A stretch of 64,000 nucleotides of DNA from a virus. Below the pieces are notes generated by a model, which saw only the letters and a program-made list of their open reading frames with translations, ran no database searches and was not told the origin of the DNA. Shown piece after piece: positions 8,171-17,411 of the stretch. The stretch lies in IMG/VR virus record IMGVR_UViG_3300027791_000009, positions 1-64,000 of that record. One strand, 5' to 3'. Made by a program: the position numbers and the translations under genes. Positions within the stretch are counted from its first letter, which is position 1. Each line of letters begins with the position of its first letter.

Positions 8171-9872
8171 GGCAGAAGAAGCAACAACAGGTAATCTATT
8201 ACCCAACGCAGGTGATGGACAATCTAGTTTTCAGAATACACAAGACTCTCACACACCTGATAAGGTAGGTAGTGGTTCAGGTTTTACCATTGATAGTGGT
8301 ATACAAGCATTTCAAAACGAACTAGAAGCAAAAGGAACTGGTAATGTTACCGCTAATGGTTCACTAGTCGGTATAACTACAGAAAAAGAAAACGGTGGTC
8401 AGTTTAATATAACTGCTGATAGTTTAGATGGTGGTGTATCACTTAATTCACTTACCGAAGTACAGAATTGCGAATGGTTAGGTTCTACTAGTCGTTGTGG
8501 TTCAGCAACTGCTGGGGCAGATAGTTATAAAACAATATTAAAAATACTAGACGACAACAACAATGTCCTTGCGACTACCTCTATAACTAGAAATAATGAC
8601 GCCGGTTACGGGGTTAACTCATATACATATAGCGATACAATTGCTCACAACGGAACAGGTGCAAGAAAGTGGGATTGGCAATGGCAAGGTATAGATGGTA
8701 ACAATACTAGTGCAACTGCTTCAGTAGGACCTAACTTATTAGGTGCAAGTCTAACTGCTACTCTAGCAGATATAAATTTTCAACAACTAACAGAAGAACA
8801 ATCAACTAACATATCATCAGCGAATACGCAGATAGAAGAATCACAAACAGCATTGACAGAAGTATTTAAAGATGTACAACAATTTAAACCTGAAGTTAAT
8901 ATAGAAATTGCACCTAGAATAGAAAGACAAGAAGTTAAGATAGAAGAATTTAAAGCACCTGCTATAGAAATGAAGAAACTAGAAACTATGGTAATTGAAC
9001 AATTTAAACAGATAATCGTAAAGGAAAATTTAGTACAAGAATTTAATACTGCTCTCGTTGAAGAGAATATAACAGAAGAACAATTTTTTGAAGAAGTAGG
9101 TAATATGATGAAGGAAGAACTCAATGTTGTTCCGGAACCTAAAGTAAAAGAACCTAAAATGGAGGAAAATAATGTTGTAGCAAAGAAGTCTAATTTAGAA
9201 GAAGAGACTATCAAAGAGGAACCTAAAGTAAAAGGTGAACCTAAAGTAGAAAACGAACCTAAAAAAGAGGAATCAAATGCAAGTAATTCAACTGAACCAA
9301 AACCCGAAACTACTAAAGAAAATGAGACAAGTAGTGAGAATGAACCTGAGGAGAGTGAAAACACAGAAGAGAAGTCAAATGAATCTTCTATGGATGAAGA
9401 TACGGAAACAGAAGGAGAGGAGACGAAGAAGACTAATGAAGAAAAATTGGATGCAGATGAGACTGGAACAACAAAGGAAACAGATGTTGATAGCGGAGAT
9501 GAGAAATCTATTGCAAGCAGCATAAGTGCTAAAGTAGAAAAGATTATTAAGAAATTAGAGAATACATTGATGACGGTAGACCAGAAAGTAAAAGCAGTAC
9601 AATTTATAACACTAAGGGCAATGAGCGATGAAGCTCCTGATATGTCTTCATATAAAAATCAGTCCTTTTACTCTTCTACACAACTTCCTGATGGCAATGT
9701 AGATTTCTTTAATCAACTAAATATAGAGCAAACACAAATATATACAGGTGTTACCTTAGCAAAATATACTGATAACGATCCGTTGACTAGTCAGCGTGTA
9801 GAGTTAGACAGAATTAAGACTGAGGAAACCAGATTACAGATTGAATTAAAACAATTAAGGGAACAACTATGA
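8103..9872 (+). CDS. Large exported protein with acidic repeat region
   Basis: 589 residues. Signal peptide about 1-24 (cut near KAEE). A beta-rich N-terminal domain (about 30-220) with Cys in NCEWLG and SRCGS. A helical region (about 220-335). A low-complexity segment of Pro, Glu, Lys, Ser and Thr (about 340-475) with repeated EPKV units. A helical C-terminus with ELDRIKTEETRLQIELKQ. The layout suits a long surface or periplasm-spanning protein. It ends 4 bases inside the next gene. No known family recognised. Confidence 0.55.
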   Translation: MRGLNLINLLTTLILIISVNEIKAEEATTGNLLPNAGDGQSSFQNTQDSHTPDKVGSGSGFTIDSGIQAFQNELEAKGTGNVTANGSLVGITTEKENGGQFNITADSLDGGVSLNSLTEVQNCEWLGSTSRCGSATAGADSYKTILKILDDNNNVLATTSITRNNDAGYGVNSYTYSDTIAHNGTGARKWDWQWQGIDGNNTSATASVGPNLLGASLTATLADINFQQLTEEQSTNISSANTQIEESQTALTEVFKDVQQFKPEVNIEIAPRIERQEVKIEEFKAPAIEMKKLETMVIEQFKQIIVKENLVQEFNTALVEENITEEQFFEEVGNMMKEELNVVPEPKVKEPKMEENNVVAKKSNLEEETIKEEPKVKGEPKVENEPKKEESNASNSTEPKPETTKENETSSENEPEESENTEEKSNESSMDEDTETEGEETKKTNEEKLDADETGTTKETDVDSGDEKSIASSISAKVEKIIKKLENTLMTVDQKVKAVQFITLRAMSDEAPDMSSYKNQSFYSSTQLPDGNVDFFNQLNIEQTQIYTGVTLAKYTDNDPLTSQRVELDRIKTEETRLQIELKQLREQL

Positions 9873-10201
9873 TAAAACAATTAAAAGATAACTTGGCAAG
9901 TGTGGCAGCTTTAATCGCAGCCGTAGTTGCTATTGGTGGTGGATTCGTTAAATACGGAGAGTTGACTACTAAAATGAACGCAATGGAAGAAAGAAAAGGT
10001 GTTAACATTGCACCTCTACAAGAAACTATTAAATCATTACAAATTAAAATTACGGAATTAGAAGGTAAAATACCTGCTGATATTTCTGGTAGTGTACAAA
10101 AGAACAAGACAGCAATTAAAATAAACGAAAAAGAAGTCGAAGTCTTAAAACTACAGATACAAGAACTTAAATTAAAAGCAAAAAATCCGCTAGCGGGTTA
10201 A
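9869..10201 (+). CDS. Membrane-anchored coiled-coil protein
   Basis: 110 residues: a Gly/Ala-rich membrane helix at about 10-28 (LIAAVVAIGGGF) and a coiled coil to the end. ATGA overlap with the previous gene. Part of the same late envelope operon. Confidence 0.6.
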   Translation: MIKQLKDNLASVAALIAAVVAIGGGFVKYGELTTKMNAMEERKGVNIAPLQETIKSLQIKITELEGKIPADISGSVQKNKTAIKINEKEVEVLKLQIQELKLKAKNPLAG

Positions 10202-10224
10202 TTGACTTTGGGAGAATAATCGCT

Positions 10225-10710
10225 ATGTCTACAACAACAGGTCACGGTAACGGTGAAACTAGGGCAACTCTAGCTTCACTATCAAAAGAAGTGTACGATA
10301 ACCGTACAAGTATAGAGGTGTTGAAGTCCGAACTTCAGCAAAGTAATCAAGTGCATAAAAGACTAGACACAGCGATTGACAAGTTAACTGGTATCAGTAG
10401 TGGTATTAAGCAGATGTTAGCCGTACACGAAGAGAAATTAAATCAAGCAGAAAAACTAGATGAAATTATCTTTTCAAAGTTAAAAGACAGACAAGAAGAT
10501 ACTGAAAGTAGATATAGACAATTAAAAGATAATATAGATATGACTGAAAAGCGTATTATGAATGAAATACGAAGTATTAAGAACTCTCTAGGAGAAAAGG
10601 TAAATATGCTAGAGAAGTGGAAGTACTTAATTATTGGTGGTTCTATAGTAATCGGTTTTATTTTAGCAAGAAACTTCCCATTAGTCGTGGAGTTAATGAA
10701 AGTCACATAG
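10225..10710 (+). CDS. Coiled-coil protein with C-terminal membrane anchor
   Basis: 161 residues: long coiled coil (about 12-130) and a C-terminal helix (LIIGGSIVIGFILA). MLAVHEEKL near 64-72 is a segment I recall from similar proteins of T4-like marine phages. A helper of lysis or of the tail is possible but unproven. Confidence 0.55.
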   Translation: MSTTTGHGNGETRATLASLSKEVYDNRTSIEVLKSELQQSNQVHKRLDTAIDKLTGISSGIKQMLAVHEEKLNQAEKLDEIIFSKLKDRQEDTESRYRQLKDNIDMTEKRIMNEIRSIKNSLGEKVNMLEKWKYLIIGGSIVIGFILARNFPLVVELMKVT

Positions 10711-10714
10711 GTGC

Positions 10715-10743
10715 TTGACAAATAGCGTAAGATATAGTATAGT
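10715..10743 (+). promoter_or_regulatory. Early promoter
   Basis: GTGCTTGACA, 17-base spacer, TATAGT at 10738-10743. Drives the primase-nrd block. Confidence 0.85.
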
Positions 10744-10777
10744 GTGTACTATATCAATTAAAGATAAGAAGTGCTAA

Positions 10778-11788
10778 ATGTCAAGTTATACAGATTTAAA
10801 ATTTATACAAGAAATATCGACCCGGCTAGCTCATTTTAAGAAAAAAGGTGACTATCTATTTAACTTTAGATGTCCTCATTGTGGTGATAGTCAAAAGTCG
10901 AAACTAAAGTCCAGAGGTTATTTCTACCGTAAGAAAAACGATATGTTTTTCAAATGCCACAATTGTGGTATGGGTCAGAACCTCGCAAACTTTCTAAAAC
11001 AGATAGACCCAAAAATCTATGAAAATTATCTATTAGAAAGATACAAGTCGGACGCACCTGCAACACCAAAACCAGAGTTTAAGTTTGATTTTAAACCGAA
11101 GATAAAGTTAGAGAACGACTATATATCTCTACTCACTTCAATATCAGATTTAGAAGACGAGCATCCAGTACGAAAGTATGTGGATAATAGAATGATACCT
11201 GAAAAGTATTTTGATAAACTTTTCTTATGTCATAAGTTTTATGAGTGGGCACACAAAATCTCACCTCGTAAATACAATACAAGTAAGTACGACCATCCAA
11301 GACTAGTGATACCGTTCTATGATACAGACGGTAAAGTATTCGCCTATCAAGGTAGAGCCTTTGGTAATGAGACACCAAAGTATGTAACCATTAAGTTAGA
11401 CGAAGACAAAGACAAGATATACGGATTAGAAAGAGTAAACTTTGCACAACACATTTATGTTGTAGAAGGTCCTATTGATAGTTTGTTTATCGACAATTGT
11501 ATCGCAGCTGGTGGCGCTGATTTGACACTAGATAGTAAATATAATCCTGAACAGGTGACATATATATTTGATAACGAACCGAGAAATAAAGAAATAGTAA
11601 AGCGAATGGAGAAGATAATTGAATTAGGTTACAACATTTTTATTTGGCCAGAAGATATACAACTCAAAGATGTTAATGACTTAATTAAGACAGGTGTATC
11701 TAAAGTACAACTACAAGAGATTATAAGTATCAACACATATTCAAAATTATCAGCACAACAAGTTTTAACAAATTATAGAAAAGCATAG
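10778..11788 (+). CDS. 61: DNA primase (T4 gp61-like)
   Basis: 336 residues, close to the T4 gp61 length. A zinc-ribbon lies at C32-x2-C35 and C60-x2-C63 (CPHCGDSQKSK, CHNCG). A Toprim-like VVEGPIDSLF lies near 228-237 and gives the catalytic Glu and Asp for primer synthesis. In T4 it works with the gp41 helicase on the lagging strand. It leads an early operon with nrdA and nrdB. Confidence 0.9.
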   Translation: MSSYTDLKFIQEISTRLAHFKKKGDYLFNFRCPHCGDSQKSKLKSRGYFYRKKNDMFFKCHNCGMGQNLANFLKQIDPKIYENYLLERYKSDAPATPKPEFKFDFKPKIKLENDYISLLTSISDLEDEHPVRKYVDNRMIPEKYFDKLFLCHKFYEWAHKISPRKYNTSKYDHPRLVIPFYDTDGKVFAYQGRAFGNETPKYVTIKLDEDKDKIYGLERVNFAQHIYVVEGPIDSLFIDNCIAAGGADLTLDSKYNPEQVTYIFDNEPRNKEIVKRMEKIIELGYNIFIWPEDIQLKDVNDLIKTGVSKVQLQEIISINTYSKLSAQQVLTNYRKA

Positions 11789-11803
11789 GAGTAGGAGAGA
11801 TAG

Positions 11804-14170
11804 ATGACTGAAAAAGATATTAATGTTATAAAAAGAAATGGCCGTGGACAAGAGCCATTGAATATTGACAAGATACACGATATGGTAGAATACGCTTGTG
11901 AAGATATAAAAGGTGTATCATCAAGTCAAGTTGAAATGAATAGTGGGTTACAATTTTATGATAATATTCCTACAGACCAAATACAACAGATTTTAATTAG
12001 GTCAGCTTCAGACTTAATATCATTAGAGAATCCAAACTATCAATATGTTGCAAGTAGACTTCTTCTTTATAGTCTAAGAAAAAGTATTAATGGTAAACTA
12101 TGGGACCATCCTCATCTATTTGCTCACACAAAGAAGTGTGTAGATTTAGGTGTCTATGACGCAGACATTTTAAATCAATATGATGAAGGCGACTTTGATA
12201 GAATGAATACTATGATTGACCACGATAGAGACTATAGCTTTACCTATGCAGGTTTAAGACAAGTTATGGACAAGTATCTTGTACAAGACAGAAGTAGTGG
12301 TGCAATCTATGAGACACCACAATTTATGTATATGATGATTGCGGCTACAATCTTTGCAAAGTATCCTAGTAATAAAAGAATGTCATATATCAAAAAGTAT
12401 TATAATGCTATCTCACAATTTAAGATAAACATTCCTACGCCTGTTATGGCGGGTGTTAGAACCCCTATGAAACAATATGCTTCATGTGTACTAGTAGATG
12501 TCGCAGATAGTCTTCCTAGTATCTTTAGCAGTGACACAGCGATTGGTTACTACACAGCACAGAGAGCAGGTATTGGTATCAACATGGGTCGTATTAGAGG
12601 TATCAATAGTAGAATTAGAGGTGGTGAAGTTGCACATACAGGTGTTGTTCCTTTCTTAAAGAAGTTTGAAGCAACCGTAAAATCTTGTACACAAAATGGT
12701 GTAAGAGGTGGTTGTGCTACGGTACACTTTCCTATCTGGCATAAAGAGATAGAAGATATTATTGTTTTAAAGAACAACAAAGGTAGTGAAGATAACAGAG
12801 TTAGAAAATTAGATTACTCAATTCAATTATCAAAACTATTTTACGAGAGATTTATTAATAACGAAGACATGACATTATTCTCTCCACATGAAACACCAGG
12901 TCTTTATGACGCTTTCGGTACACCAGAGTTTGATGAGTTGTACAAGAAGTTTGAGAAAGACACAAAGATTTATAGAAAGAAAGTAAGTACACAAAAGATG
13001 TTTATGGACTTACTAAAAGAAAGAGCAGAAACTGGTCGTATATACATTATGAATATTGACCATGCTAATTCTCACTCTTCTTTTAAAGACAAAGTTAATA
13101 TGTCTAACCTATGCCAAGAAATTACACTACCTACAGACCCTATCGAACATATAGATGGTGATGGTGAGATTGCGTTATGTATTTTAAGTGCAATCAATGT
13201 TGGACTATTAAAGAATTTAGATGAGTTAGAAAGTTTATGTGACTTATCAGTAAGAGCATTAGAAGAGATTATAGACCATCAGAAGTATCCAGTAAGAGCT
13301 GCTGAAATCTCTACAAAGGCACGAAGAAGTTTAGGTATTGGTTATATCGGACTTGCACATTATCTAGCGAAGAAAGGTTTTAATTATGACCAAAAGATGG
13401 CGTGGAAAGAAGTTGATAAACTAACCGAGGCATTCCAATACTACCTATTAAAGTCAAGTAATGAAATCGCAAAAGAAAAAACGAAGTGTGATTACTTTGA
13501 CAAAACAAAATATTCAGATGGTATCTTACCTATTGACACTTATAAGAAAGAAGTTGATGAGATTGTAAATCGTAAACTCAGCTTTGATTGGGAAGCGTTA
13601 AGAAAAGATATTATGCAATATGGGTTGAGACATAGCACTCTCTCTGCTCAAATGCCTTCTGAATCCTCTAGTGTGGTATCTAATGCTACAAACGGTATTG
13701 AACCACCTAGAGATTATCTATCTGTTAAGAAGAGTAAGAAAGGTACATTGAAACAAGTTGTACCAGACTATGTAAGATTAAAGAACAATTACACTCTCTT
13801 ATGGGATATGAAGAGTAATGAAGGTTATATAAATATCGTTGCAGTAATGCAAAAGTATTTTGACCAAGGTATATCAGGCAACTGGTCATACAATCCAGAA
13901 AATTATGAAGACAATCAAGTACCGTTATCAGTAATGGCACGAGACTTGTTGACTACATATAAACTAGGATGGAAGACATCTTACTATCAAAACACATATG
14001 ACGGTAAGAAAGAAGATGAACCTATGCACCCTATGACTTATGATGAACAAATCGTAGGTAGTGTTAATCTTCAACCAGACCAAAAGAAGAACATACTAGC
14101 AGACACGCAAACAGAAGTTTCACTTCCTGTCGCAGAAGATGACGGTGAATGTGAGGCTTGTAATATTTAA
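11804..14170 (+). CDS. nrdA: Ribonucleotide reductase class Ia, large subunit
   Basis: 788 residues. The active-site Cys contexts are visible: CVLVDVADS (equivalent of E. coli C225), NLCQEITLPT (C439, thiyl radical) and ALCILSAIN (C462). The C-terminus CEACNI is the CxxC relay that receives electrons from glutaredoxin. It reduces NDPs to dNDPs for phage DNA synthesis together with NrdB just downstream. A glutaredoxin at 21529 is a likely electron donor. Confidence 0.95.
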   Translation: MTEKDINVIKRNGRGQEPLNIDKIHDMVEYACEDIKGVSSSQVEMNSGLQFYDNIPTDQIQQILIRSASDLISLENPNYQYVASRLLLYSLRKSINGKLWDHPHLFAHTKKCVDLGVYDADILNQYDEGDFDRMNTMIDHDRDYSFTYAGLRQVMDKYLVQDRSSGAIYETPQFMYMMIAATIFAKYPSNKRMSYIKKYYNAISQFKINIPTPVMAGVRTPMKQYASCVLVDVADSLPSIFSSDTAIGYYTAQRAGIGINMGRIRGINSRIRGGEVAHTGVVPFLKKFEATVKSCTQNGVRGGCATVHFPIWHKEIEDIIVLKNNKGSEDNRVRKLDYSIQLSKLFYERFINNEDMTLFSPHETPGLYDAFGTPEFDELYKKFEKDTKIYRKKVSTQKMFMDLLKERAETGRIYIMNIDHANSHSSFKDKVNMSNLCQEITLPTDPIEHIDGDGEIALCILSAINVGLLKNLDELESLCDLSVRALEEIIDHQKYPVRAAEISTKARRSLGIGYIGLAHYLAKKGFNYDQKMAWKEVDKLTEAFQYYLLKSSNEIAKEKTKCDYFDKTKYSDGILPIDTYKKEVDEIVNRKLSFDWEALRKDIMQYGLRHSTLSAQMPSESSSVVSNATNGIEPPRDYLSVKKSKKGTLKQVVPDYVRLKNNYTLLWDMKSNEGYINIVAVMQKYFDQGISGNWSYNPENYEDNQVPLSVMARDLLTTYKLGWKTSYYQNTYDGKKEDEPMHPMTYDEQIVGSVNLQPDQKKNILADTQTEVSLPVAEDDGECEACNI

Positions 14171-14191
14171 ATAGAATAAGAGGAACTAAAA

Positions 14192-15295
14192 TTGAGCAAT
14201 ACGGTATTCAATAAAGGAAAAGCAATAGACTACACTAAACAACCTATGTTTTTTGGTGAGGAACTACAGGTACAAAGATACGATAATATGAAGTATCCTA
14301 TCTTTGATAAGTTAACACAACAACAATTAGGTTTCTTCTGGAGACCAGAAGAAGTATCTTTACAGAAAGACAGGTCTGATTGGTCAGCATTAAGACCAGA
14401 GCAGAAGTTTATCTTTACATCTAATCTAAAATATCAAACTATGTTAGATAGTGTACAAGGTAGAGGTCCGTGTCTTGCATTTTTACCTTTCGTTTCTTTA
14501 CCAGAACTAGAAGGTTGTATCGTAACCTGGGACTTTATGGAGACAATACATAGTAGAAGTTATACATACATTATTAAGAACTTGTATCCAGACCCAGCAG
14601 AAATATTTGATACTATTATAACAGATGAGAAGATTGAAAATAGAAGTAAGTCAGTAACCAAAGCGTATGATGAATTCATACAAACAGGTATGAGACATCA
14701 ATTAGGTAACAAAGTTGATGAATATGACTTAAAAGAAAAACTATGGAGAACACTTGTAACCGTAAACATATTAGAAGGTTTAAGATTTTATGTTTCATTT
14801 GCTTGTAGTTTTGCATTTGGCGAATTGAAACTTATGGAAGGTAGTGCAAAGATTATCTCTTTTATTGCAAGAGACGAATCACAACACCTTGCTGTTTCAC
14901 AAAGAATTATTAATAACTATCGTGGTCCTGAAAACGATAAAGTTATGAATAAGGTTATGAAGAACAATGAAAAGTATGTTGAACAGATGTACAAAGACGC
15001 AGTAGAAGAAGAGAAGCGTTGGGCAACATATCTATTCTCAAAAGGTTCAATGGTTGGACTTTCTGAAAAACTATTACACAATTATGTGGAATGGACAGCA
15101 AACAAAAGAATGAAAGCAATTGGTATCAAACCAATCTATGAACAAGGTAATGCTAATCCTTTACCATGGACTGAACATTGGTTTAACAGCAGAAGTTTAC
15201 AAAATGCACCACAAGAGACAGAGATTGAATCTTATGTAATCGGTGGTCTTAAACAAGATGTTGAGAAAGACCAATTTAAGAAGTTTAAATTATAA
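14192..15295 (+). CDS. nrdB: Ribonucleotide reductase class Ia, small subunit
   Basis: 367 residues, TTG start with RBS GAGGAA. Di-iron ligands and radical Tyr are in place: D86 (MLDSVQG), E117-x2-H120 and Y124 in ETIHSRSY, then NILEG and RDESQH for the remaining Glu, Glu and His. It makes the tyrosyl radical used by NrdA. Shares its stop with the next gene's start (TAATG). Confidence 0.95.
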   Translation: MSNTVFNKGKAIDYTKQPMFFGEELQVQRYDNMKYPIFDKLTQQQLGFFWRPEEVSLQKDRSDWSALRPEQKFIFTSNLKYQTMLDSVQGRGPCLAFLPFVSLPELEGCIVTWDFMETIHSRSYTYIIKNLYPDPAEIFDTIITDEKIENRSKSVTKAYDEFIQTGMRHQLGNKVDEYDLKEKLWRTLVTVNILEGLRFYVSFACSFAFGELKLMEGSAKIISFIARDESQHLAVSQRIINNYRGPENDKVMNKVMKNNEKYVEQMYKDAVEEEKRWATYLFSKGSMVGLSEKLLHNYVEWTANKRMKAIGIKPIYEQGNANPLPWTEHWFNSRSLQNAPQETEIESYVIGGLKQDVEKDQFKKFKL

Positions 15296-15465
15296 TGGAA
15301 AAAGCAAAATACGAGTGTGAACATTGCGAAGAAGAATTTACAATATCGTGGCCTAAAGACGATATTGAACCTATAAGTTGTCCATTTTGTGGCGGCTCAA
15401 TTAACGATCCAGAAGAAGATGTTTTAACAGAGGATACTTCAGATGACGAAGATAATTGGAATTGA
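15295..15465 (+). CDS. Small zinc-ribbon protein
   Basis: 56 residues. Two Cys pairs (YECEHCEEEF and SCPFCGG) form a rubredoxin-like zinc knuckle, followed by an acidic tail. Coupled to nrdB by TAATG. I recall that small proteins of this kind follow nrdB in marine T4-like phages; the role is unknown. Confidence 0.7.
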   Translation: MEKAKYECEHCEEEFTISWPKDDIEPISCPFCGGSINDPEEDVLTEDTSDDEDNWN

Positions 15466-16021
15466 TTACTCACTAACTTGCCCTGCCGTATGTGTCGTAG
15501 ATGGTGCACCAGTACAAGAAGACCCATTACAGAATTGTAAGTTTTACTACTTAACAACCGTTAAGAAATACGAAGGTGTATTTTTAGATGGTAAGATAGT
15601 CGGACATCTTATGCCTGAATGGAAACACGCACAAGAACGACACGATAAAATTAGTGAATGGGTGTTTAATACTTGTGTTGGTCACACAATTAATCCTCTT
15701 GTGTTTATAGAAGATTACTCTTTTGGTAGTAAAGGAAGAGTATTCAACCTAGCAGAGAATTGCGGTCTATTGAAACATAAGTTGTATAAGAAAAATATTG
15801 AGTTTCGTACCGTAGTACCTAGCGTAGTAAAGAAACTTGCCACAGGTAAAGGTAATGCAGACAAAGAGAAAATGTACGATAAGTTTTACGAGGAAACAGG
15901 TGTAAATCTTATGGAACATTTAGACCAACAAACTCTCAAAAATCCTGTTACCGACATAGTAGATAGTTATTATATAGTAAGGGGTGGCTATGACCAGTAT
16001 ATGGACGAAAATCAGAAATAA
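15443..16021 (+). CDS. RuvC-like Holliday junction nuclease
   Basis: 192 residues with an RNase H-fold N-terminus (GIDYSLTCPAV; Asp on strand 1), VFIEDYSFGSKGRVFNLAE (strand-4 acid, then a helix) near 87-105, and a closing VDSYYI with a late Asp near 178. The order fits RuvC-type crossover junction endonucleases, which could stand in for T4 gp49 in cutting branched DNA before packaging. Overlaps the zinc-ribbon gene by 23 bases. Confidence 0.7.
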   Translation: MTKIIGIDYSLTCPAVCVVDGAPVQEDPLQNCKFYYLTTVKKYEGVFLDGKIVGHLMPEWKHAQERHDKISEWVFNTCVGHTINPLVFIEDYSFGSKGRVFNLAENCGLLKHKLYKKNIEFRTVVPSVVKKLATGKGNADKEKMYDKFYEETGVNLMEHLDQQTLKNPVTDIVDSYYIVRGGYDQYMDENQK

Positions 16022-16235
16022 AGAACGATGGATAGGACTTGCAATCGCAGTTTCTTCCGTATTCATCTTATCAGAAGCAAATGTAGATACACAATGGATG
16101 GGCTGGGCCTTGTCAATTGTAGCGTGTATAATGTGGATATATTGGGGATATAAAGATAAAGATTACCCTAGAGCCTTGATGGAATTGATGTATTTACTAC
16201 TATCAATGAGAGCAATGTACAACTGGCTTGTCTAA
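15990..16235 (+). CDS. Small polytopic membrane protein
   Basis: 81 residues with about three hydrophobic segments. RBS TAAGGGG stands 5 bases before the ATG at 15990. Overlaps the nuclease gene. Its size and topology resemble the membrane proteins at 16320 and 33233. Confidence 0.55.
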   Translation: MTSIWTKIRNKERWIGLAIAVSSVFILSEANVDTQWMGWALSIVACIMWIYWGYKDKDYPRALMELMYLLLSMRAMYNWLV

Positions 16236-16284
16236 AAGTCAGTAAAATCAACAAAAAAAACTTCAAAAATAACCAAAATAACGC

Positions 16285-16313
16285 TTGACATAGCTATTTT
16301 AGTATGGTATAAT
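16285..16313 (+). promoter_or_regulatory. Early promoter with ATG at expected +1
   Basis: GCTTGACA, 17-base spacer, TATAAT at 16308-16313. The ATG at 16320 falls 6 bases beyond the -10 box. Confidence 0.85.
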
Positions 16314-16319
16314 GTATAT

Positions 16320-16562
16320 ATGATGAAAAATTTAAAAATACAAAACATACTTAAATGGTTAGGAACCTTCATTTTGATACTTGGAACAGGTATTAACTCA
16401 CTTGGAATATACCCATTAGGCCCTCTAGTGATGGTGCTAGGAGGGTTAATCTGGTGTATCGTAGGTATCATGTGGAAAGAATACTCCATTATAATCACAA
16501 ATTTGACACTTTCTATCGTTTCAATCGTTGGAATATGTTATAAATTAGGGTATTTATTTTAA
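16320..16562 (+). CDS. Small polytopic membrane protein, probably leaderless
   Basis: 80 residues with three hydrophobic helices (ILKWLGTFILILGTGIN, PLVMVLGGLIWCIVGIMW, and the C-terminus). The ATG lies at the expected transcription start and there is no room for an RBS. The central pattern KW, then YPL, then WCIVGIMW resembles the protein at 33233 (KW, HPL, WLIVGMLW), so they are probable paralogues. Function unknown. Confidence 0.6.
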   Translation: MMKNLKIQNILKWLGTFILILGTGINSLGIYPLGPLVMVLGGLIWCIVGIMWKEYSIIITNLTLSIVSIVGICYKLGYLF

Positions 16563-16581
16563 TAATATGCTCGTTTTTTGC

Positions 16582-16610
16582 TTGACAATGATTGCGAAAT
16601 GATGTATTAT
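16582..16610 (+). promoter_or_regulatory. Early promoter
   Basis: GCTCGTTTTTTGCTTGACA, 17-base spacer, TATTAT at 16605-16610. A 16-codon ORF (MNKTKEQYNKGDTHYE) starts at 16617 near +1 and overlaps the ATG at 16660. Confidence 0.85.
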
Positions 16611-16659
16611 ACTAGTATGAATAAGACAAAAGAACAATATAACAAAGGAGACACACACT

Positions 16660-16848
16660 ATGAGTAAAGTAATGAACTACTATTGGGACGAAGCTGAAAA
16701 AGCAGTTGATAAGATTATTGAGAAATTGAAAGATGGTCAGATTGACTATGATACTTGCAAGTCTCAAATCTTAAAGACAGACAATATTAACCTGTGTTCA
16801 ATTGATGAATACAATGTTGATGATGTAATAACATCGGAGAGTGCTTAA
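16660..16848 (+). CDS. Small hypothetical early protein
   Basis: 62 residues, acidic, helical N-terminus. Strong RBS AAAGGAG with the GACACACACT spacer seen before other early starts here. TAATG overlap with the next gene. No family recognised. Confidence 0.6.
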   Translation: MSKVMNYYWDEAEKAVDKIIEKLKDGQIDYDTCKSQILKTDNINLCSIDEYNVDDVITSESA

Positions 16849-17201
16849 TGACAGAATTATCAAATAAAGCATTGTCTGATATTGACAAATATAATAAGTT
16901 GAGAGACGAGGAGTTAATCGCACAAAACAACAATAAAAAGGACAACATAATGAAACACACAACAAAATTTAAAATCACTAATACTAAAAATGTACAAGTA
17001 GAAATACTTCCGTCATATACTCCGAAGTATACAGAAAAACATACTATCAAGTCACATAATAAAAATAGATATTTTGTTGGCGGTACAAAACCAACTACTA
17101 GAATATCTAATGTTTATCATAACGCATATGCAAATTACAAAACCAACGATATTGTAAATCACATTACAAAATACAAAAAAATTGAAAAGGAGGCTGCATA
17201 A
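16848..17201 (+). CDS. Hypothetical basic protein
   Basis: 117 residues, Asn, Lys and Thr-rich. A second start at 16950 (MKHTTKFKITN, with AAAAGGACAAC upstream) would give a shorter protein and is a real alternative. No family recognised. Confidence 0.45.
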   Translation: MTELSNKALSDIDKYNKLRDEELIAQNNNKKDNIMKHTTKFKITNTKNVQVEILPSYTPKYTEKHTIKSHNKNRYFVGGTKPTTRISNVYHNAYANYKTNDIVNHITKYKKIEKEAA

Positions 17202-17202
17202 T

Positions 17203-17328
17203 ATGAAAAAAAGAAATAAGTTTGAGAGAAAACTAGACGAATACAATCACACTATGGAATTTATTAGAACTATAGTGCCACTTGCAATTTTAGTTTTACA
17301 AGTAGTAATCTTAGTGAGATTGACTTAA
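17203..17328 (+). CDS. 41-residue single-span membrane protein
   Basis: Basic start MKKRNKFERKLDEY, then one membrane helix (IVPLAILVLQVVILV). Strong RBS AAGGAGG. Early operon begun at 16582. Confidence 0.6.
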   Translation: MKKRNKFERKLDEYNHTMEFIRTIVPLAILVLQVVILVRLT

Positions 17329-17399
17329 TGACTAGCTTAAATTTTTATTGCTTAGTCATGGTTTTATTTTTAATAATAACATCAACAATAACAATATAA
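17328..17399 (+). CDS. Possible 23-residue hydrophobic peptide
   Basis: TAATG overlap with the previous gene and a hydrophobic product beginning MTSLNFYCLVMVLFLI. It has no RBS of its own, so expression would rely on coupling. Confidence 0.3.
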   Translation: MTSLNFYCLVMVLFLIITSTITI

Positions 17400-17411
17400 C
17401 AAGGGGAATAA

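Noticed and set aside
8780-9523. Long minus-strand ORF of 247 codons
   Set aside because: It is the antisense shadow of the low-complexity acidic region of the 8103 gene; its Ser-rich content mirrors the repeats and it has no RBS or promoter.
9277-9525. Plus-strand ORF of 82 codons
   Set aside because: Arg/Met/Gln-rich alternative frame of the acidic repeat region of the 8103 gene.
10705-10745. T4 MotA-type middle promoter (TGCTT)
   Set aside because: The TGCTT is part of GCTTGACA, with a full -35 and 17-base spacing, so no MotA activation is needed; no motA or asiA gene is seen here.
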